A stretch of DNA of 64,000 nucleotides from Microbulbifer agarilyticus (GCF_019800665.1 NZ_JAHVKO010000004.1:310001-374000), one strand, 5' to 3'; positions 25,746 to 35,228 are shown, counted from the stretch's first letter. The notes: generated by a model not told the origin, from the sequence alone. A program made the numbers and translations.

Positions 25746-26624
25746 TTAGTTTTTCTTCCCCGGCACTGGCCACAGCAGGTGGGTGCCGGCCTTATAGCGC
25801 TGGTAGCCTGCTTCATCACCCCAGCGTTCATCGGCGCGTTTTTCCAGCATTGGCACGCCACTGATATAGCGCAGCAGAACAAAGACAAAAATGGGTGAAA
25901 TCAGCGCCGCCCACTGGCTGCCTTGCAGCACTGGCACCGCGATCAGAGCGATACCGGTCCACAACAATATTTCGCCGGCGTAATTCGGATGACGCGACCA
26001 GGCCCACAAGCCACTATCAATAAAGCGACCGCGGTTTGCCGGGTTGGCTTTGAAGCGCGACTTCTGGGTATCGGCGACCACCTCGATCGCCATGCCGAGC
26101 AGCCACAGAAGTGTCCCGGCCACCGCCCAAATACCCAATGGCTTCGCGTTCACACTGGTGAGTACTACCAGTGCGCAACAGGCGGTGACGCTCACCCACA
26201 ACCCCTGCAGCGTCCACACCATCAGGAAGCGCAAAAACGATGGCTTGATGGTGTCGAAGCGGCGGTCTTTGCCGTCTTTGTGAATGCGGGAAAATAAAAA
26301 AGAACCCAGACGCAGCGCCCACAGGCTTACTAGTACCGCAACCAGGATTGCGCGCGACGACGACTGCGGGTTTAACCACAGCGGCACCAGCACCACGCTG
26401 AGATAGGTCACGCTACCGGTGAGATCAAAAAACTTTTCGGTTTGCGCGAGAAAAGATGGAATGAAAACCAGCCACTGCAGGACGAAAGCCAGTACAAACA
26501 TCCACACCAGCAGGGGCGCACCAGCAAGCCTCACACTGTGCGAGGACAGCAGTGCGGCCAGGCCCGCGGCAATCGCCAGTATGACCGGTATCGCAAGCGC
26601 GGAAATTTTCTCAGCTTTGTTCAC
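25746..26624 (-). CDS. DUF1295 family membrane protein (steroid 5-alpha-reductase/isoprenylcysteine methyltransferase-like)
   Basis: A 292-aa integral membrane protein with six to eight hydrophobic helices and a C-terminal domain typical of DUF1295: GLWAWSRHPNYAGEILLWTGIAL, then PMLEKRADERWGDEAGYQRYKAGT. The SRHPNY motif binds the cofactor in the related isoprenylcysteine methyltransferases and reductases; bacterial DUF1295 members are not well characterised. It is divergent from the first gene of the catabolic island, with 97 bp between them. Whether it takes part in that pathway is unclear. Confidence 0.87.
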   Translation of the reverse strand: MNKAEKISALAIPVILAIAAGLAALLSSHSVRLAGAPLLVWMFVLAFVLQWLVFIPSFLAQTEKFFDLTGSVTYLSVVLVPLWLNPQSSSRAILVAVLVSLWALRLGSFLFSRIHKDGKDRRFDTIKPSFLRFLMVWTLQGLWVSVTACCALVVLTSVNAKPLGIWAVAGTLLWLLGMAIEVVADTQKSRFKANPANRGRFIDSGLWAWSRHPNYAGEILLWTGIALIAVPVLQGSQWAALISPIFVFVLLRYISGVPMLEKRADERWGDEAGYQRYKAGTHLLWPVPGKKN

Positions 26625-26721
26625 AGGAACCCCCGATTAGTTTGTACAGGCGAGTAGGAAATTACTCTAACATGACCGCTCTGATCTCCGCTTTATACCC
26701 CTGAAAATACCAAGTCTTGCT

Positions 26722-27477
26722 ATGCCATACGCCATAAATCGAGGCCTGCATATTCATTATCGTGTTACCGGTTACGGTGCTCCACTGGTTCTACAGCATG
26801 GCAGTACTTCCAGGCTGGAAGCCTGGAACGAAAATGGCTATGTCGATGCTTTGCGCGACCAGTTCCAACTGATCATGATCGATGGTCGTGGGCATGGTCA
26901 GAGCGATAAGCCTCACGAGCAAAGCGCCTATGATCTGCCCAATCGGGTTGGGGATGTGATTTGTGTGCTCGATGCTCTCGGGTTAACCCGTGTGCATTAT
27001 TGGGGTTATTCGATGGGTGGCTGGATAGGATTCGGAATGGCTGCGCATGCGCGGGAGCGCTTGGCATCACTGGTGATTGGTGGGGCTCATCCCTATGCAG
27101 ACACTGCGACCGCTTTTGCGGAAATTGATGGAGGCGATCCCGATGCATTTATGACGGCGCTGGAAAAATTTACCGGCGCACGGGCGACGGCTGAGGTACG
27201 CAGACGCATCCTAAATAATGACCTGCGTGCATTGGCTGCCGCTATGCATTCGCGGTGCTCACTCGAACATATTTTACCAGGAATAGAAGTGCCCACCCTT
27301 TTGTATGTGGGTGAGCAAGATCCGCGTGCAAATAAGGTGCAGCGCTGCGCAGCTGATCTGATTCGTGGGCACAGTGAAGTCCTGCCCGGACTGGATCACG
27401 CCTCGGCAAGCTGGCGGTCAGATTTGGTGATACCGCAGGTGTTGCCGTTTTTGCTTGAGCAGCCCTTCCCGAACTAG
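26722..27477 (+). CDS. Alpha/beta hydrolase
   Basis: A 251-aa soluble alpha/beta-fold hydrolase. It has the oxyanion region LVLQHGSTSR, DGRGHGQSDKP, the nucleophile elbow GYSMGGW with Ser near residue 97, an Asp in YVGEQDPRAN and a C-terminal His in LPGLDHASASW, so the triad looks complete. It resembles esterases or C-C hydrolases of catabolic pathways. It is convergent with the TetR gene (24 bp gap) and sits at the edge of the catabolic island, so a role in releasing or cleaving an ester or ring-opened substrate is plausible. The substrate is not known. Confidence 0.88.
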   Translation: MPYAINRGLHIHYRVTGYGAPLVLQHGSTSRLEAWNENGYVDALRDQFQLIMIDGRGHGQSDKPHEQSAYDLPNRVGDVICVLDALGLTRVHYWGYSMGGWIGFGMAAHARERLASLVIGGAHPYADTATAFAEIDGGDPDAFMTALEKFTGARATAEVRRRILNNDLRALAAAMHSRCSLEHILPGIEVPTLLYVGEQDPRANKVQRCAADLIRGHSEVLPGLDHASASWRSDLVIPQVLPFLLEQPFPN

Positions 27478-27500
27478 ATGTCGTTGTGCGCGATAAGTAA

Positions 27501-28148
27501 TTATTCCTGTTTCAGCCGCAGCAACATCTGCACCAGCATATCCGCATGTCTATCGACGCGCACTTCTTCACAGGGGTCAATATTGAATAGGCGCCGGCAC
27601 TCGGGCGCAAAAGAAAAGATGGTCGACGAGGCACTGACCATGATGTAGTACCAGTGCACAAAGGCATCCCGGTCTAACTGCAGGGAGTCACCCACCAATC
27701 GCTGCATTTTTTCGCAGGCTGGCGCAATGTACTGCTCAATCAAATACTGAATGCGCCAGCTATCCCGGGTTGCTTCCTGAGCCATCAAGCGGCTTAGCTC
27801 CGGATGGCGTGCGTGATAGCCCACATAAAAGCGCACAATAAAAGCTAAGTGCTCACTTTCAGAAACCTCGCGTAATAGCCCCAGGCGCTGCTCGAATTCT
27901 TCGTGCATGCCACTGAACACCGTCGCCACCACGGATTTCCAGAAAGCCTCTTTGTCGCCGAAGTGATAAGCCAGCAATCCGCGTTTTACCTTGGCGGCAT
28001 TTTCGATATCACGTAGGGAAACTGCATCAAAGCCGCGCTCAGAGAACATTAGCCTTCCCGCATCGACCAGCTTGGCCTTGGTGGCCTCTGCCCTTTCCTG
28101 AACACGCCGTGTGCGCCCCCCGTTCGAGGTGGCGGTTACCGATGACAT
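27501..28148 (-). CDS. TetR/AcrR family transcriptional regulator
   Basis: A 215-aa one-domain repressor type. The N-terminal helix-turn-helix (about residues 20-65: KLVDAGRLMFSERGFDAVSL, VKRGLLAYHFGDKEAFW) is typical of TetR proteins, and the C-terminal half is a helical ligand-binding domain. It is divergent from the TonB receptor gene, and a perfect inverted repeat lies 23 bp upstream of its start. This suggests that it represses both itself and the catabolic operon until the substrate or its CoA ester is present. Confidence 0.92.
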   Translation of the reverse strand: MSSVTATSNGGRTRRVQERAEATKAKLVDAGRLMFSERGFDAVSLRDIENAAKVKRGLLAYHFGDKEAFWKSVVATVFSGMHEEFEQRLGLLREVSESEHLAFIVRFYVGYHARHPELSRLMAQEATRDSWRIQYLIEQYIAPACEKMQRLVGDSLQLDRDAFVHWYYIMVSASSTIFSFAPECRRLFNIDPCEEVRVDRHADMLVQMLLRLKQE

Positions 28149-28170
28149 AGAAACCTCGTGTGACTGAGCA

Positions 28171-28194
28171 GTTCAATTAAGAAACAGATTGAAC
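28171..28194. promoter_or_regulatory. TetR-type operator (GTTCAAT-N10-ATTGAAC)
   Basis: GTTCAAT at 28171-28177 and ATTGAAC at 28188-28194 form a perfect 7-bp inverted repeat with 10-bp spacer, in the divergent region between the TetR gene and the TonB receptor. Position and form match operators of autoregulated TetR repressors. Confidence 0.65.
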
Positions 28195-28279
28195 GGTATT
28201 TGGCCGAAAGATAGTCTGGAGACGCTAATTTTAACACGGGAATGGCAGCCTAGATGCAGAAAAAACGACAAATAACTTG

Positions 28280-28308
28280 TTGACCAATCAAATGAATGTG
28301 AATAAATT
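28280..28308 (+). promoter_or_regulatory. Sigma-70-type promoter for the TonB receptor operon
   Basis: -35 TTGACC (28280-28285), 17-nt spacer, -10 TAAATT (28303-28308). It reads toward the TonB receptor gene, leaving a leader of about 120 nt. The operator at 28171-28194 is about 85 bp upstream. Confidence 0.5.
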
Positions 28309-28436
28309 TGTTTGCGTGCAAGTTTTTCTGCACCAGCGATTGATGTTAGTGCTACTGGCGGTGTGCCCAGTCGGAATTCTTCCGGCCCGCGAGCCTCCGC
28401 ATTTAAAACGATAAAAAGGCCTGGAGGTCTACCGGC

Positions 28437-30878
28437 ATGAAGTCCAATTTCTACAAGCGATTCCCAACCCACCGATTGTGTGCGGCCGTGACTGCATTGA
28501 TAGCAGCGGTACCTGCCGGTGCAGAGACTACTTTGGAAGAAGTCGTGGTCACCGCTAACAAGCGTGAGACCGGCCTGATGGAAACTGCCGCGGCGGTATC
28601 TGCTTTCGACAGTAAGGCGCGCGATGAGCTGGGTCTGGATGGCCCGCAGGATCTCGCGGTGCGTTCGCCCTCACTGACTATTGCGCCCAGCCGGGTCAGC
28701 ATTCGCGGAGTAGGCCGCCCCAACGTGGCGTTGGGCTCGGACCCCGGTGTCGGCCTGTACTGGGACGGCGTCTACAACACGGAAACCGACATATTCACCA
28801 TGTCGAACTTCCTCGACATCGAGCGTGTTGAGGTCCTGCGTGGCCCACAGGGCACCCTTTACGGTCGCAACTCGATTGGTGGTGCCATCAATCTCGTCAG
28901 CAAGCAGCCAGACAGCGAAGAATGGGGTACTTCCATCGTTGCTGAGCTGGGCAACTATGGCCACACGGTGGGCCAGGTGCTGACCACCGGCCCGGTTACG
29001 GAAAAGCTTTCAGTCCTTGCCGCAATCTCCGACATTCGTCGTGATGGTTTTCAGGAAAATATTTACAACGGTGACGACTACGACAATCGGGAAAACCAGT
29101 ACGGCACCATTAGCCTGCGTCATGAAACCACCGATAACTGGACCAATACCGTCAAGGTGATGCGCGCGCAGTCTGATAGCAATCCCTCCAATGGTTACAC
29201 GTTGGAACCTTTTGCGACCGATTACGTGCAGGAAGTGCGCGATGCTTATGTCGGCACCACGGTGCTGAATTTCCCGGGTATGTATCCGGGGCAGAACTTT
29301 GCCAATATGCATCAGGGGATGACTGCGGAAAATCCGGGTGTCAAGAATTCCAGCCAAGTCTCAATCGACTTCACACCGACCCAGACCAGCGAACGTGACG
29401 CTGTTTTCTTTACCAGCGAGCTGGATACCGACAGCTTCTCTCTCAAATATACCGCAGGACATTCGAACTTTGATTTCAGTCGTGCGCTCGATGCGGATCT
29501 CACTGCTTCCGGCGACTCAGGCCTTGATTGGAACAACCTCTTCCTAACCACTGAGTTTGGTCCGCTCCCAGTTTCTCTGGTGACCGGTATCGGCGCCACG
29601 CCTTCCGACCTGATTTTCTCATTTGAACAGCAAGCGGATTTTACCTCGCACGAGTTACAGCTGAGTAGCGACCTGGACGGACCGGTGAATTTTATCGGTG
29701 GTCTCTACTATTACAGCAGTGATGAGTTTCAGGACATCAGCTACCAAGAACGCAATGCGGAGCTGATGGCGGTTTACGGAATTTTCGGCAGCTTTATTGG
29801 CCAGACGGTGAACCCGGATGGCTACCTCTACAAGGCTACTGCCGACCTCGAAACCACATCTACCGCCGTGTACGGGCAGATGGATTGGAACGTCACTGAT
29901 GATCTGGTAGTTACCCTTGGGGCGCGTTACTCAAAAGACGAAAAGTCCGGTAATGATCTGACGTTCGCACAGTACGTTGGTGACCCGTCTAGCCCGTTTG
30001 TGTCTCGCTCAGAATCCGAGTCCTGGGATCAGCCTACGTGGAAGCTGGGCCTCGACTACACGCTCAGCGAAGACCAATTCCTATATGGCTTTGTTGCTAC
30101 AGGCTACCGCTCGGGCGGTTTCAATTTCCTTCAGCCCACCGCCAGCACTGATGTGGATATGGTTGAGCCCGAAACCCTGACTTCAACGGAAATTGGCTAC
30201 CGTGGCAGCTTTGCCGACAACCGGGTGAACCTGAGTGCGTCGGTTTACCATTATGCGTATGAAGATATGCAGGTTCTCAAGCAGACCGTGATTAATGGCG
30301 TTGGCCTGGCGAGTTATGAAAATGCCGCCGAAGCCAGTGCTACAGGCTTCGAAACCGAGTTGGTGGCCTTGCTGACCAAAAACTTGATGCTCAGCGGCAC
30401 ATACTCCTACAACAACACCAGCTTTGAAAACTTCTCGTCCGCTGACCTTAACGCCTGTGCGTTGGGCCCACGCGCAGATGGCTTGGTGTTCGACGACCTG
30501 TGTATAGCCGAGCAGAATCTTACGGGTAATTCCTTCCCGCTCAGCCCTGAGCACAAAGCCTCAGCCAACCTGACCTACAGCTGGGAAGCCATTGGTTTTC
30601 AGTGGAGCGCAACCGGTAGTTACTTGTACACCGGAGAGCAATATATGACGGCCTTCAATCGCGACGATTACGACCTGCTGGATTCCAGCGATCGCATCGA
30701 TTTGCGATTGAACGTGGCCTCGTTGGATGACACCTGGGAGGTTACTGGCTTCGTCAAGAATCTCAGCGACGACCGCCACGTTACCTACCGCGAGCGTCCG
30801 AGCACGGTGACCCAGACTGCTGTGTCGACATTGAGCGATCCGCGTCTTGTCGGCCTCCGCTTGAAGTACAACTTCTAA
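28437..30878 (+). CDS. TonB-dependent receptor
   Basis: Outer-membrane receptor that imports a large or poorly soluble ligand using the TonB-ExbBD energy system. The 813-aa precursor has a signal peptide (cut about residue 27), a TonB-box-like segment (LEEVVVTANKR), a plug domain (IRGVGRPN, DGVYNTET, IERVEVLRGPQGTLYGRNSIGGAIN), and a long beta-barrel ending in a terminal Phe (LRLKYNF), as barrel proteins need. A GGAGG ribosome-binding site lies upstream. It is the first gene of the catabolic operon, so its ligand is probably the pathway substrate. No FecR or anti-sigma gene is nearby. Confidence 0.95.
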   Translation: MKSNFYKRFPTHRLCAAVTALIAAVPAGAETTLEEVVVTANKRETGLMETAAAVSAFDSKARDELGLDGPQDLAVRSPSLTIAPSRVSIRGVGRPNVALGSDPGVGLYWDGVYNTETDIFTMSNFLDIERVEVLRGPQGTLYGRNSIGGAINLVSKQPDSEEWGTSIVAELGNYGHTVGQVLTTGPVTEKLSVLAAISDIRRDGFQENIYNGDDYDNRENQYGTISLRHETTDNWTNTVKVMRAQSDSNPSNGYTLEPFATDYVQEVRDAYVGTTVLNFPGMYPGQNFANMHQGMTAENPGVKNSSQVSIDFTPTQTSERDAVFFTSELDTDSFSLKYTAGHSNFDFSRALDADLTASGDSGLDWNNLFLTTEFGPLPVSLVTGIGATPSDLIFSFEQQADFTSHELQLSSDLDGPVNFIGGLYYYSSDEFQDISYQERNAELMAVYGIFGSFIGQTVNPDGYLYKATADLETTSTAVYGQMDWNVTDDLVVTLGARYSKDEKSGNDLTFAQYVGDPSSPFVSRSESESWDQPTWKLGLDYTLSEDQFLYGFVATGYRSGGFNFLQPTASTDVDMVEPETLTSTEIGYRGSFADNRVNLSASVYHYAYEDMQVLKQTVINGVGLASYENAAEASATGFETELVALLTKNLMLSGTYSYNNTSFENFSSADLNACALGPRADGLVFDDLCIAEQNLTGNSFPLSPEHKASANLTYSWEAIGFQWSATGSYLYTGEQYMTAFNRDDYDLLDSSDRIDLRLNVASLDDTWEVTGFVKNLSDDRHVTYRERPSTVTQTAVSTLSDPRLVGLRLKYNF

Positions 30879-30986
30879 AGCGGACTAAGGTGTGGCCCCA
30901 GAAGGGGTCGCGCCGGTCCATAGAAAATTGCTGCGGCATGCCGTTCATGTTTCCGTTGCCGCTACTGGACTCTTTTTGAGGTACCC

Positions 30987-31796
30987 ATGCGAGACCTGCC
31001 TGTAAACCAACCATTTGCCATGCCCGCGCACTTCGGGCCGCGAGGTAGCGATGCCCGCGCCAGTGGCTGGTACCGCGATGTCACTATGATGGTGGTGTCC
31101 TATGTTACCGATGGCGAAAAGCTCGCCCTTTACCTACCGGAACCTTTTTCTCTCGATGAGGAGCCTGTGATCACGGTTGTGTACGCCTGCAACAAGCAGG
31201 TCGACTGGCTCGCCGGGCATGGCTATAACCTAATCGGCGTCCATGCCAATGCCCGCTTTGATGGTCGGCACGAACAATTGCGTGGCACTTATACCCTGGC
31301 GATGTGGGAAAACCTCACGGATCCAATTCTGACTGGGCGCGAGCTGCAGGGAATTCCCAAAATCTATGCCGATATCCCTGAACACACCGTAAACAACGGC
31401 TGCTGGCACGCCGAAGCCCGACATTTCGACAACTCGATTGTTAATTTGCAGGTGGACGACCTGCGACCGCCAACGGCCGAAGAGATTGCGGAATCGACCG
31501 CGGCACAACAAGGCCGCGATAACCCCATGGCTTGGCGCTATATGCCGGCGATCGGAGGCTTTGGATCCAGCGTTAGTGAAGCCACCACCTTTCCCTCGGA
31601 AACCCATTACCACGATGTGCAGGTGGGTAGTGGCAGTGTGGCTTGGCAGAAGCTCAGCTGGGAACAAAACCCAACCCAGTTCCATATCGTCAATGCTATT
31701 CAGGCGTTGCCGGTAATCGAGTATCGCCCAGCGATGGTCGCGCGCTGCAGTGTCAACCTGCTAGTACCCGATCGATTGCCGCGCGCGATCCGTTAA
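30987..31796 (+). CDS. Acetoacetate decarboxylase family protein
   Basis: A 269-aa protein of the acetoacetate decarboxylase fold. The Schiff-base lysine region is present as TGRELQGIPKIYADIP, with Lys near residue 125, but the next residue, a second Lys in true acetoacetate decarboxylase, is Ile here. That second Lys lowers the pKa of the catalytic Lys in the classical enzyme, so another reaction (hydration, aldol-type or decarboxylation of a different beta-keto acid) may be catalysed. It follows the TonB receptor by 108 bp and precedes a dehydrogenase. Related proteins occur in terpenoid and steroid clusters. Function remains unproven. Confidence 0.8.
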   Translation: MRDLPVNQPFAMPAHFGPRGSDARASGWYRDVTMMVVSYVTDGEKLALYLPEPFSLDEEPVITVVYACNKQVDWLAGHGYNLIGVHANARFDGRHEQLRGTYTLAMWENLTDPILTGRELQGIPKIYADIPEHTVNNGCWHAEARHFDNSIVNLQVDDLRPPTAEEIAESTAAQQGRDNPMAWRYMPAIGGFGSSVSEATTFPSETHYHDVQVGSGSVAWQKLSWEQNPTQFHIVNAIQALPVIEYRPAMVARCSVNLLVPDRLPRAIR

Positions 31797-31822
31797 GTCC
31801 TGCGACGTTTAGGTAAGAAGTA

Positions 31823-32995
31823 GTGAACCAGAAAACGATAAAAAAAATCTGCTATATCGGTGCGGGCACCATGGGGAGCTACAACGCATTGATTGCAGCT
31901 ATCGCCGGCTATCAGGTGACATTGTTCGATCAGGACGAAGACGCTCTGCTTACTGTGCGCGCTCGCCAACAGGAAATCGCCGGGCTCCTGATAGCCAGTG
32001 GCAAGGTGTCGCAAGTCGCTATCGACAATTGCTGGGCGCGTGTGCGCACATGCTCCGATCTCGCCGTTGCCATTGGCGACGCAGATCTAGTCAGTGAATC
32101 GGTCACGGAATCCCTTGAGATAAAACGCACCGTACTGCGTCAGCTCGAGGCGCTGATGTGTCCCGGCACACTACTTACCAGTAACACTTCCGCGCTATTG
32201 CCATCGGACATGGATGTGGGGCTCCGTGACGGCGAAACTTTTGCCGCGTTGCATTCTTATCTGGGCGCGCCACTGATGGATATTGTCCCGGGTCCACGTG
32301 CCAGCGAACGGGTTGTAGCAGTACTCGAGCAATACGTACGTAGCCTCGGTTGCGTGCCAATGGTGCTGCACAAGGAGTATCCCGGCTATATCCTGAACTC
32401 CCTGCTAGGGCCGCTGCTCACGACAGCCATGCTCCTGGTCAGCCGATCGCGGGCGACGGTCGAACAAGTAGACCGCGCCTGGATGCGTCATATGGGGGGT
32501 ACCATGGGTCCGTTCGGCATGATGGATTTGTTTGGCCTGAATGTCGTACTGGATAGCTGGAAGCGACCCGCACAAACCCACCATCGCGCGCAGTTCAAAG
32601 CGGAAATAATTCGCTGCCTGCAGCCAATTGTTGCCGCCGGTCACACTGGTATGAAATCGGGCCAGGGATTTTATTGCTATCCAGCGCCCACGTATGCGTC
32701 AGAAAATTTTCTTTGCAGCGAACCAGTATGTGAGGAAATTTTTACCGCACTTATCGGAAGTGTCGTGCAGGCTGGACTACTTATCGTCGCCGATGGTGCT
32801 GCCAGCGCGGAAGAAGTCGACCGCGCGTGGCGCATAGGTACCACTTTAAAAACTGCGCCACTCGAGCTGGTCACTACTGGCACAAGCCAAGTGTTGCGAG
32901 AAGAGGTACTCTCGACCCGCAGCGATTTGTCGCTACTTAGCGAAACGCAACAGCAACAAGCGCGCGGTGCCCTGGCTGTCACCGCGCCGGCCTGA
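31823..32995 (+). CDS. 3-hydroxyacyl-CoA dehydrogenase family protein
   Basis: NAD-dependent 3-hydroxyacyl-CoA dehydrogenase fold, 390 aa. The Rossmann motif IGAGTMG lies at the N-terminus (about residues 12-18). The catalytic region has SNTSALLPSD (SN at 120-121) and H144 in LHSYLGAP, where the usual family motif is HFFNP, so the site is variant. Two C-terminal helical domain-like regions follow (about 185-280 and 300-370). It starts with GTG at 31823, 26 bp after the decarboxylase-like gene, and its TGA overlaps the next ATG by one base, showing an operon. It probably oxidises a 3-hydroxyacyl-CoA in beta-oxidation, on an unusual acyl group. Confidence 0.85.
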   Translation: MNQKTIKKICYIGAGTMGSYNALIAAIAGYQVTLFDQDEDALLTVRARQQEIAGLLIASGKVSQVAIDNCWARVRTCSDLAVAIGDADLVSESVTESLEIKRTVLRQLEALMCPGTLLTSNTSALLPSDMDVGLRDGETFAALHSYLGAPLMDIVPGPRASERVVAVLEQYVRSLGCVPMVLHKEYPGYILNSLLGPLLTTAMLLVSRSRATVEQVDRAWMRHMGGTMGPFGMMDLFGLNVVLDSWKRPAQTHHRAQFKAEIIRCLQPIVAAGHTGMKSGQGFYCYPAPTYASENFLCSEPVCEEIFTALIGSVVQAGLLIVADGAASAEEVDRAWRIGTTLKTAPLELVTTGTSQVLREEVLSTRSDLSLLSETQQQQARGALAVTAPA

Positions 32996-33804
32996 TGGAG
33001 GTATCTGTGGATCAGGAGCTCTGCGGAAAAATCGCACTGGTTACCGGCGCCTCGCGCGGTGTGGGTGCAGAAACGGCGCGTCAACTGGCTCGCGGCGGTG
33101 CAACAGTGATATTGGCGGCGCGTAGTCGCGAACAAGGCGAAACCGTTGCCCAATTAATTTGTGCCGATGGTGGTAATGCGGAATTTATCCAGCTCGATGT
33201 TACATCTCGAGACAGCTGGTGCGCCTTGGTGGCACATGTTATGGAACGCCATGGGGCCCTGCATATCTTAATTAACAATGCAGGAGTGCATATCGCTCGT
33301 ACATTGGAAAATTGTTCGGAAATGGATTTCTACAAACAAGTAGAAACGAACCTCAAAGGCGTTTTTCTCGGTTGCCAAACTACTCTTCCGCTGTTGCGCG
33401 AAAGTGCGGCGCATTGTGGTGATGCCGCCATTGTCAACGTTTCTTCTATCGCCGGACTGGTCGGCGTCGCAAACCAAACCCTCTACAACATGACCAAGGG
33501 CGGATTGCAGCTCTTTAGTAAGTCGCTGGCTCTTGAGCTTGCACCACAAGGTGTGCGTGTTAATTGCGTAAATCCAGGCATGATTGAAAATGACATGGGT
33601 GACGCCCTGGTAGAACAGTTGGTCAACGAACAAATGTTTGCCGATACCGAAAGCGCGAGTCGCTATCTTCACCGGCAAATTCCCCTGCGGCGTTTTGCGC
33701 GCAGTGGTGAAGTTGCGAAAGCCATTACTCATCTAGCCAATCCATCCTCCTCATATATGACGGGTACCGAAATGGTGCTCGATGGTGGACTCACCGCGGG
33801 ATAA
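32995..33804 (+). CDS. SDR family oxidoreductase
   Basis: Short-chain dehydrogenase, 269 aa, NAD(P)-dependent. It has TGASRGVGAE (cofactor loop, about residues 19-28), ILINNAG (about 91-97), NVSSIAG (catalytic Ser) and YNMTKGG (catalytic Tyr and Lys). The C-terminus FARSGEVAKAITHLANPSSSYMTG and VLDGGLTAG are typical of classical SDRs. The ATG shares a base with the stop of the preceding dehydrogenase gene (TGATG), indicating translational coupling. It likely oxidises or reduces a hydroxyl/keto group of the island substrate. The exact substrate cannot be predicted. Confidence 0.92.
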   Translation: MEVSVDQELCGKIALVTGASRGVGAETARQLARGGATVILAARSREQGETVAQLICADGGNAEFIQLDVTSRDSWCALVAHVMERHGALHILINNAGVHIARTLENCSEMDFYKQVETNLKGVFLGCQTTLPLLRESAAHCGDAAIVNVSSIAGLVGVANQTLYNMTKGGLQLFSKSLALELAPQGVRVNCVNPGMIENDMGDALVEQLVNEQMFADTESASRYLHRQIPLRRFARSGEVAKAITHLANPSSSYMTGTEMVLDGGLTAG

Positions 33805-33809
33805 GAACT

Positions 33810-35228
33810 ATGCAAAACGCTTTAAATAAGTCGACAAAAAATGCCTATGGTATGGGGCAGTTTGCCTGGGCGGCGAAGGATTCCTGCTTTCACTACTTCC
33901 TGTTTTTCTACTACACACAAATACTTGGGATGTCCCCGAGCATTGCGGGGCTGGCTGCGCTACTGTCAATTATTGCTGATGCTATTTCTGACCCAATTGT
34001 CGGGTACTTCTCCGACAAATCACAGTCGCGTCGCTGGGGTCGGCGGCACGGCTTCATGGCATTATCGATTCTCCCGGTATCCCTTTCATTGTTTGCAATT
34101 TTTAACCCGCCCGCAGGGCTTCATGATGGCGGCCTATTTGCGTGGTACATAGGCAGTGCGATTCTGGTGCGTACGGCACTGACCTTCTTTGTCGTTCCTC
34201 ATATGGCAATGGCGGCAGAACTCAGCGACGACTACCATGAACGCACCAACATCGTGTTACACCGAACTTTCTGGGGTTACGCTGGCGGAATCAGCCTGCA
34301 GGTCCTTGCCTGGTTTATTTTGATTCCAACTGCCACCAGCAACGGTGACATCGCGAGTGGCTATCAGAACATTGGGCTCGCGGCCGCGCTGCTGGCCGCT
34401 GTTGGGATGGCCATTGCTGTGTGGGGCACACGTTCACGAATTCCGTACTTGAAGCAGGCGACGAGCGAACAGAAAAGCCGCGCCTGGTACTGTGCATTTA
34501 CCGATATCATTCAGTTCTTCAAAATTCCTTCTGCGCGCATCCTATTTTTCGGCAGCTTGATACTGGTGTGTGGCATGGGTACCGCAAATACCATGTTACT
34601 GCACGTCAACACCTTCTTTTATGGCTTCAGCAGCACGCAGACAGGCGCCTTCATGCTGTGCGTATTCGTGGCACTAATTCCCGCGACGATATTAACCATG
34701 AAAATCACCGCACAGATGGGTAAGCGCCGCACTTTAATGCTGTTCCTTATTACCGCCGCTCTGGTGGGGCCAATACCAGTACTTGCGCGTATTTACGGAT
34801 TTGCGCCAGCCCCGGGAACGGCAAACCTGCTGATCCTGGTGTGCCTGTTTGTCGTTATTCACCAGACATTTTTTATTGGCGCCATGAGTATCACTGCTTC
34901 GATGGCCGCGGATGTCGCCGACGATGTTGAGGCAGAGTCGGGTCTGCGTCAGGAAGGCTCGCTGAACTCCGCGTTGATGCTTATTCAAAAAGTAACGTTT
35001 GGCGCAGGCACGCTGTGTGCTGGTTTTATTCTCGACTTTGCCGGTTTTTCCGATTCTGTGGACGCCTCCGGGATCACGATGGATATGTTGGCCCGTCTCG
35101 GCTGGGCTTATGGTCCGGGTATTTCCCTTATTGTACTCGGCAGTGTCTACGTTTTTTCTCTCTACCGCTCCCGGCGTGAAGGGGAAGCCTTTCGTGAAAT
35201 GGACAAGCGCGCGATTGCGGCCAGCTAA
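33810..35228 (+). CDS. MFS transporter of the GPH (MFS_2) cation symporter family
   Basis: Inner-membrane symporter, 472 aa with about twelve helices. It has signatures of the glycoside-pentoside-hexuronide:cation family: YGMGQFAWAAKDS at the N-terminus, ADAISDPIVGYFSDKSQSRRWGRRHGFM (about residues 56-83), and an acidic C-terminal loop region near DVADDVEAESGLRQEGS. GPH members take up small solutes with sodium or protons. It lies 5 bp after the SDR gene in the same operon, so it may carry the pathway substrate or an intermediate across the inner membrane once it has crossed the TonB receptor. Confidence 0.9.
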   Translation: MQNALNKSTKNAYGMGQFAWAAKDSCFHYFLFFYYTQILGMSPSIAGLAALLSIIADAISDPIVGYFSDKSQSRRWGRRHGFMALSILPVSLSLFAIFNPPAGLHDGGLFAWYIGSAILVRTALTFFVVPHMAMAAELSDDYHERTNIVLHRTFWGYAGGISLQVLAWFILIPTATSNGDIASGYQNIGLAAALLAAVGMAIAVWGTRSRIPYLKQATSEQKSRAWYCAFTDIIQFFKIPSARILFFGSLILVCGMGTANTMLLHVNTFFYGFSSTQTGAFMLCVFVALIPATILTMKITAQMGKRRTLMLFLITAALVGPIPVLARIYGFAPAPGTANLLILVCLFVVIHQTFFIGAMSITASMAADVADDVEAESGLRQEGSLNSALMLIQKVTFGAGTLCAGFILDFAGFSDSVDASGITMDMLARLGWAYGPGISLIVLGSVYVFSLYRSRREGEAFREMDKRAIAAS

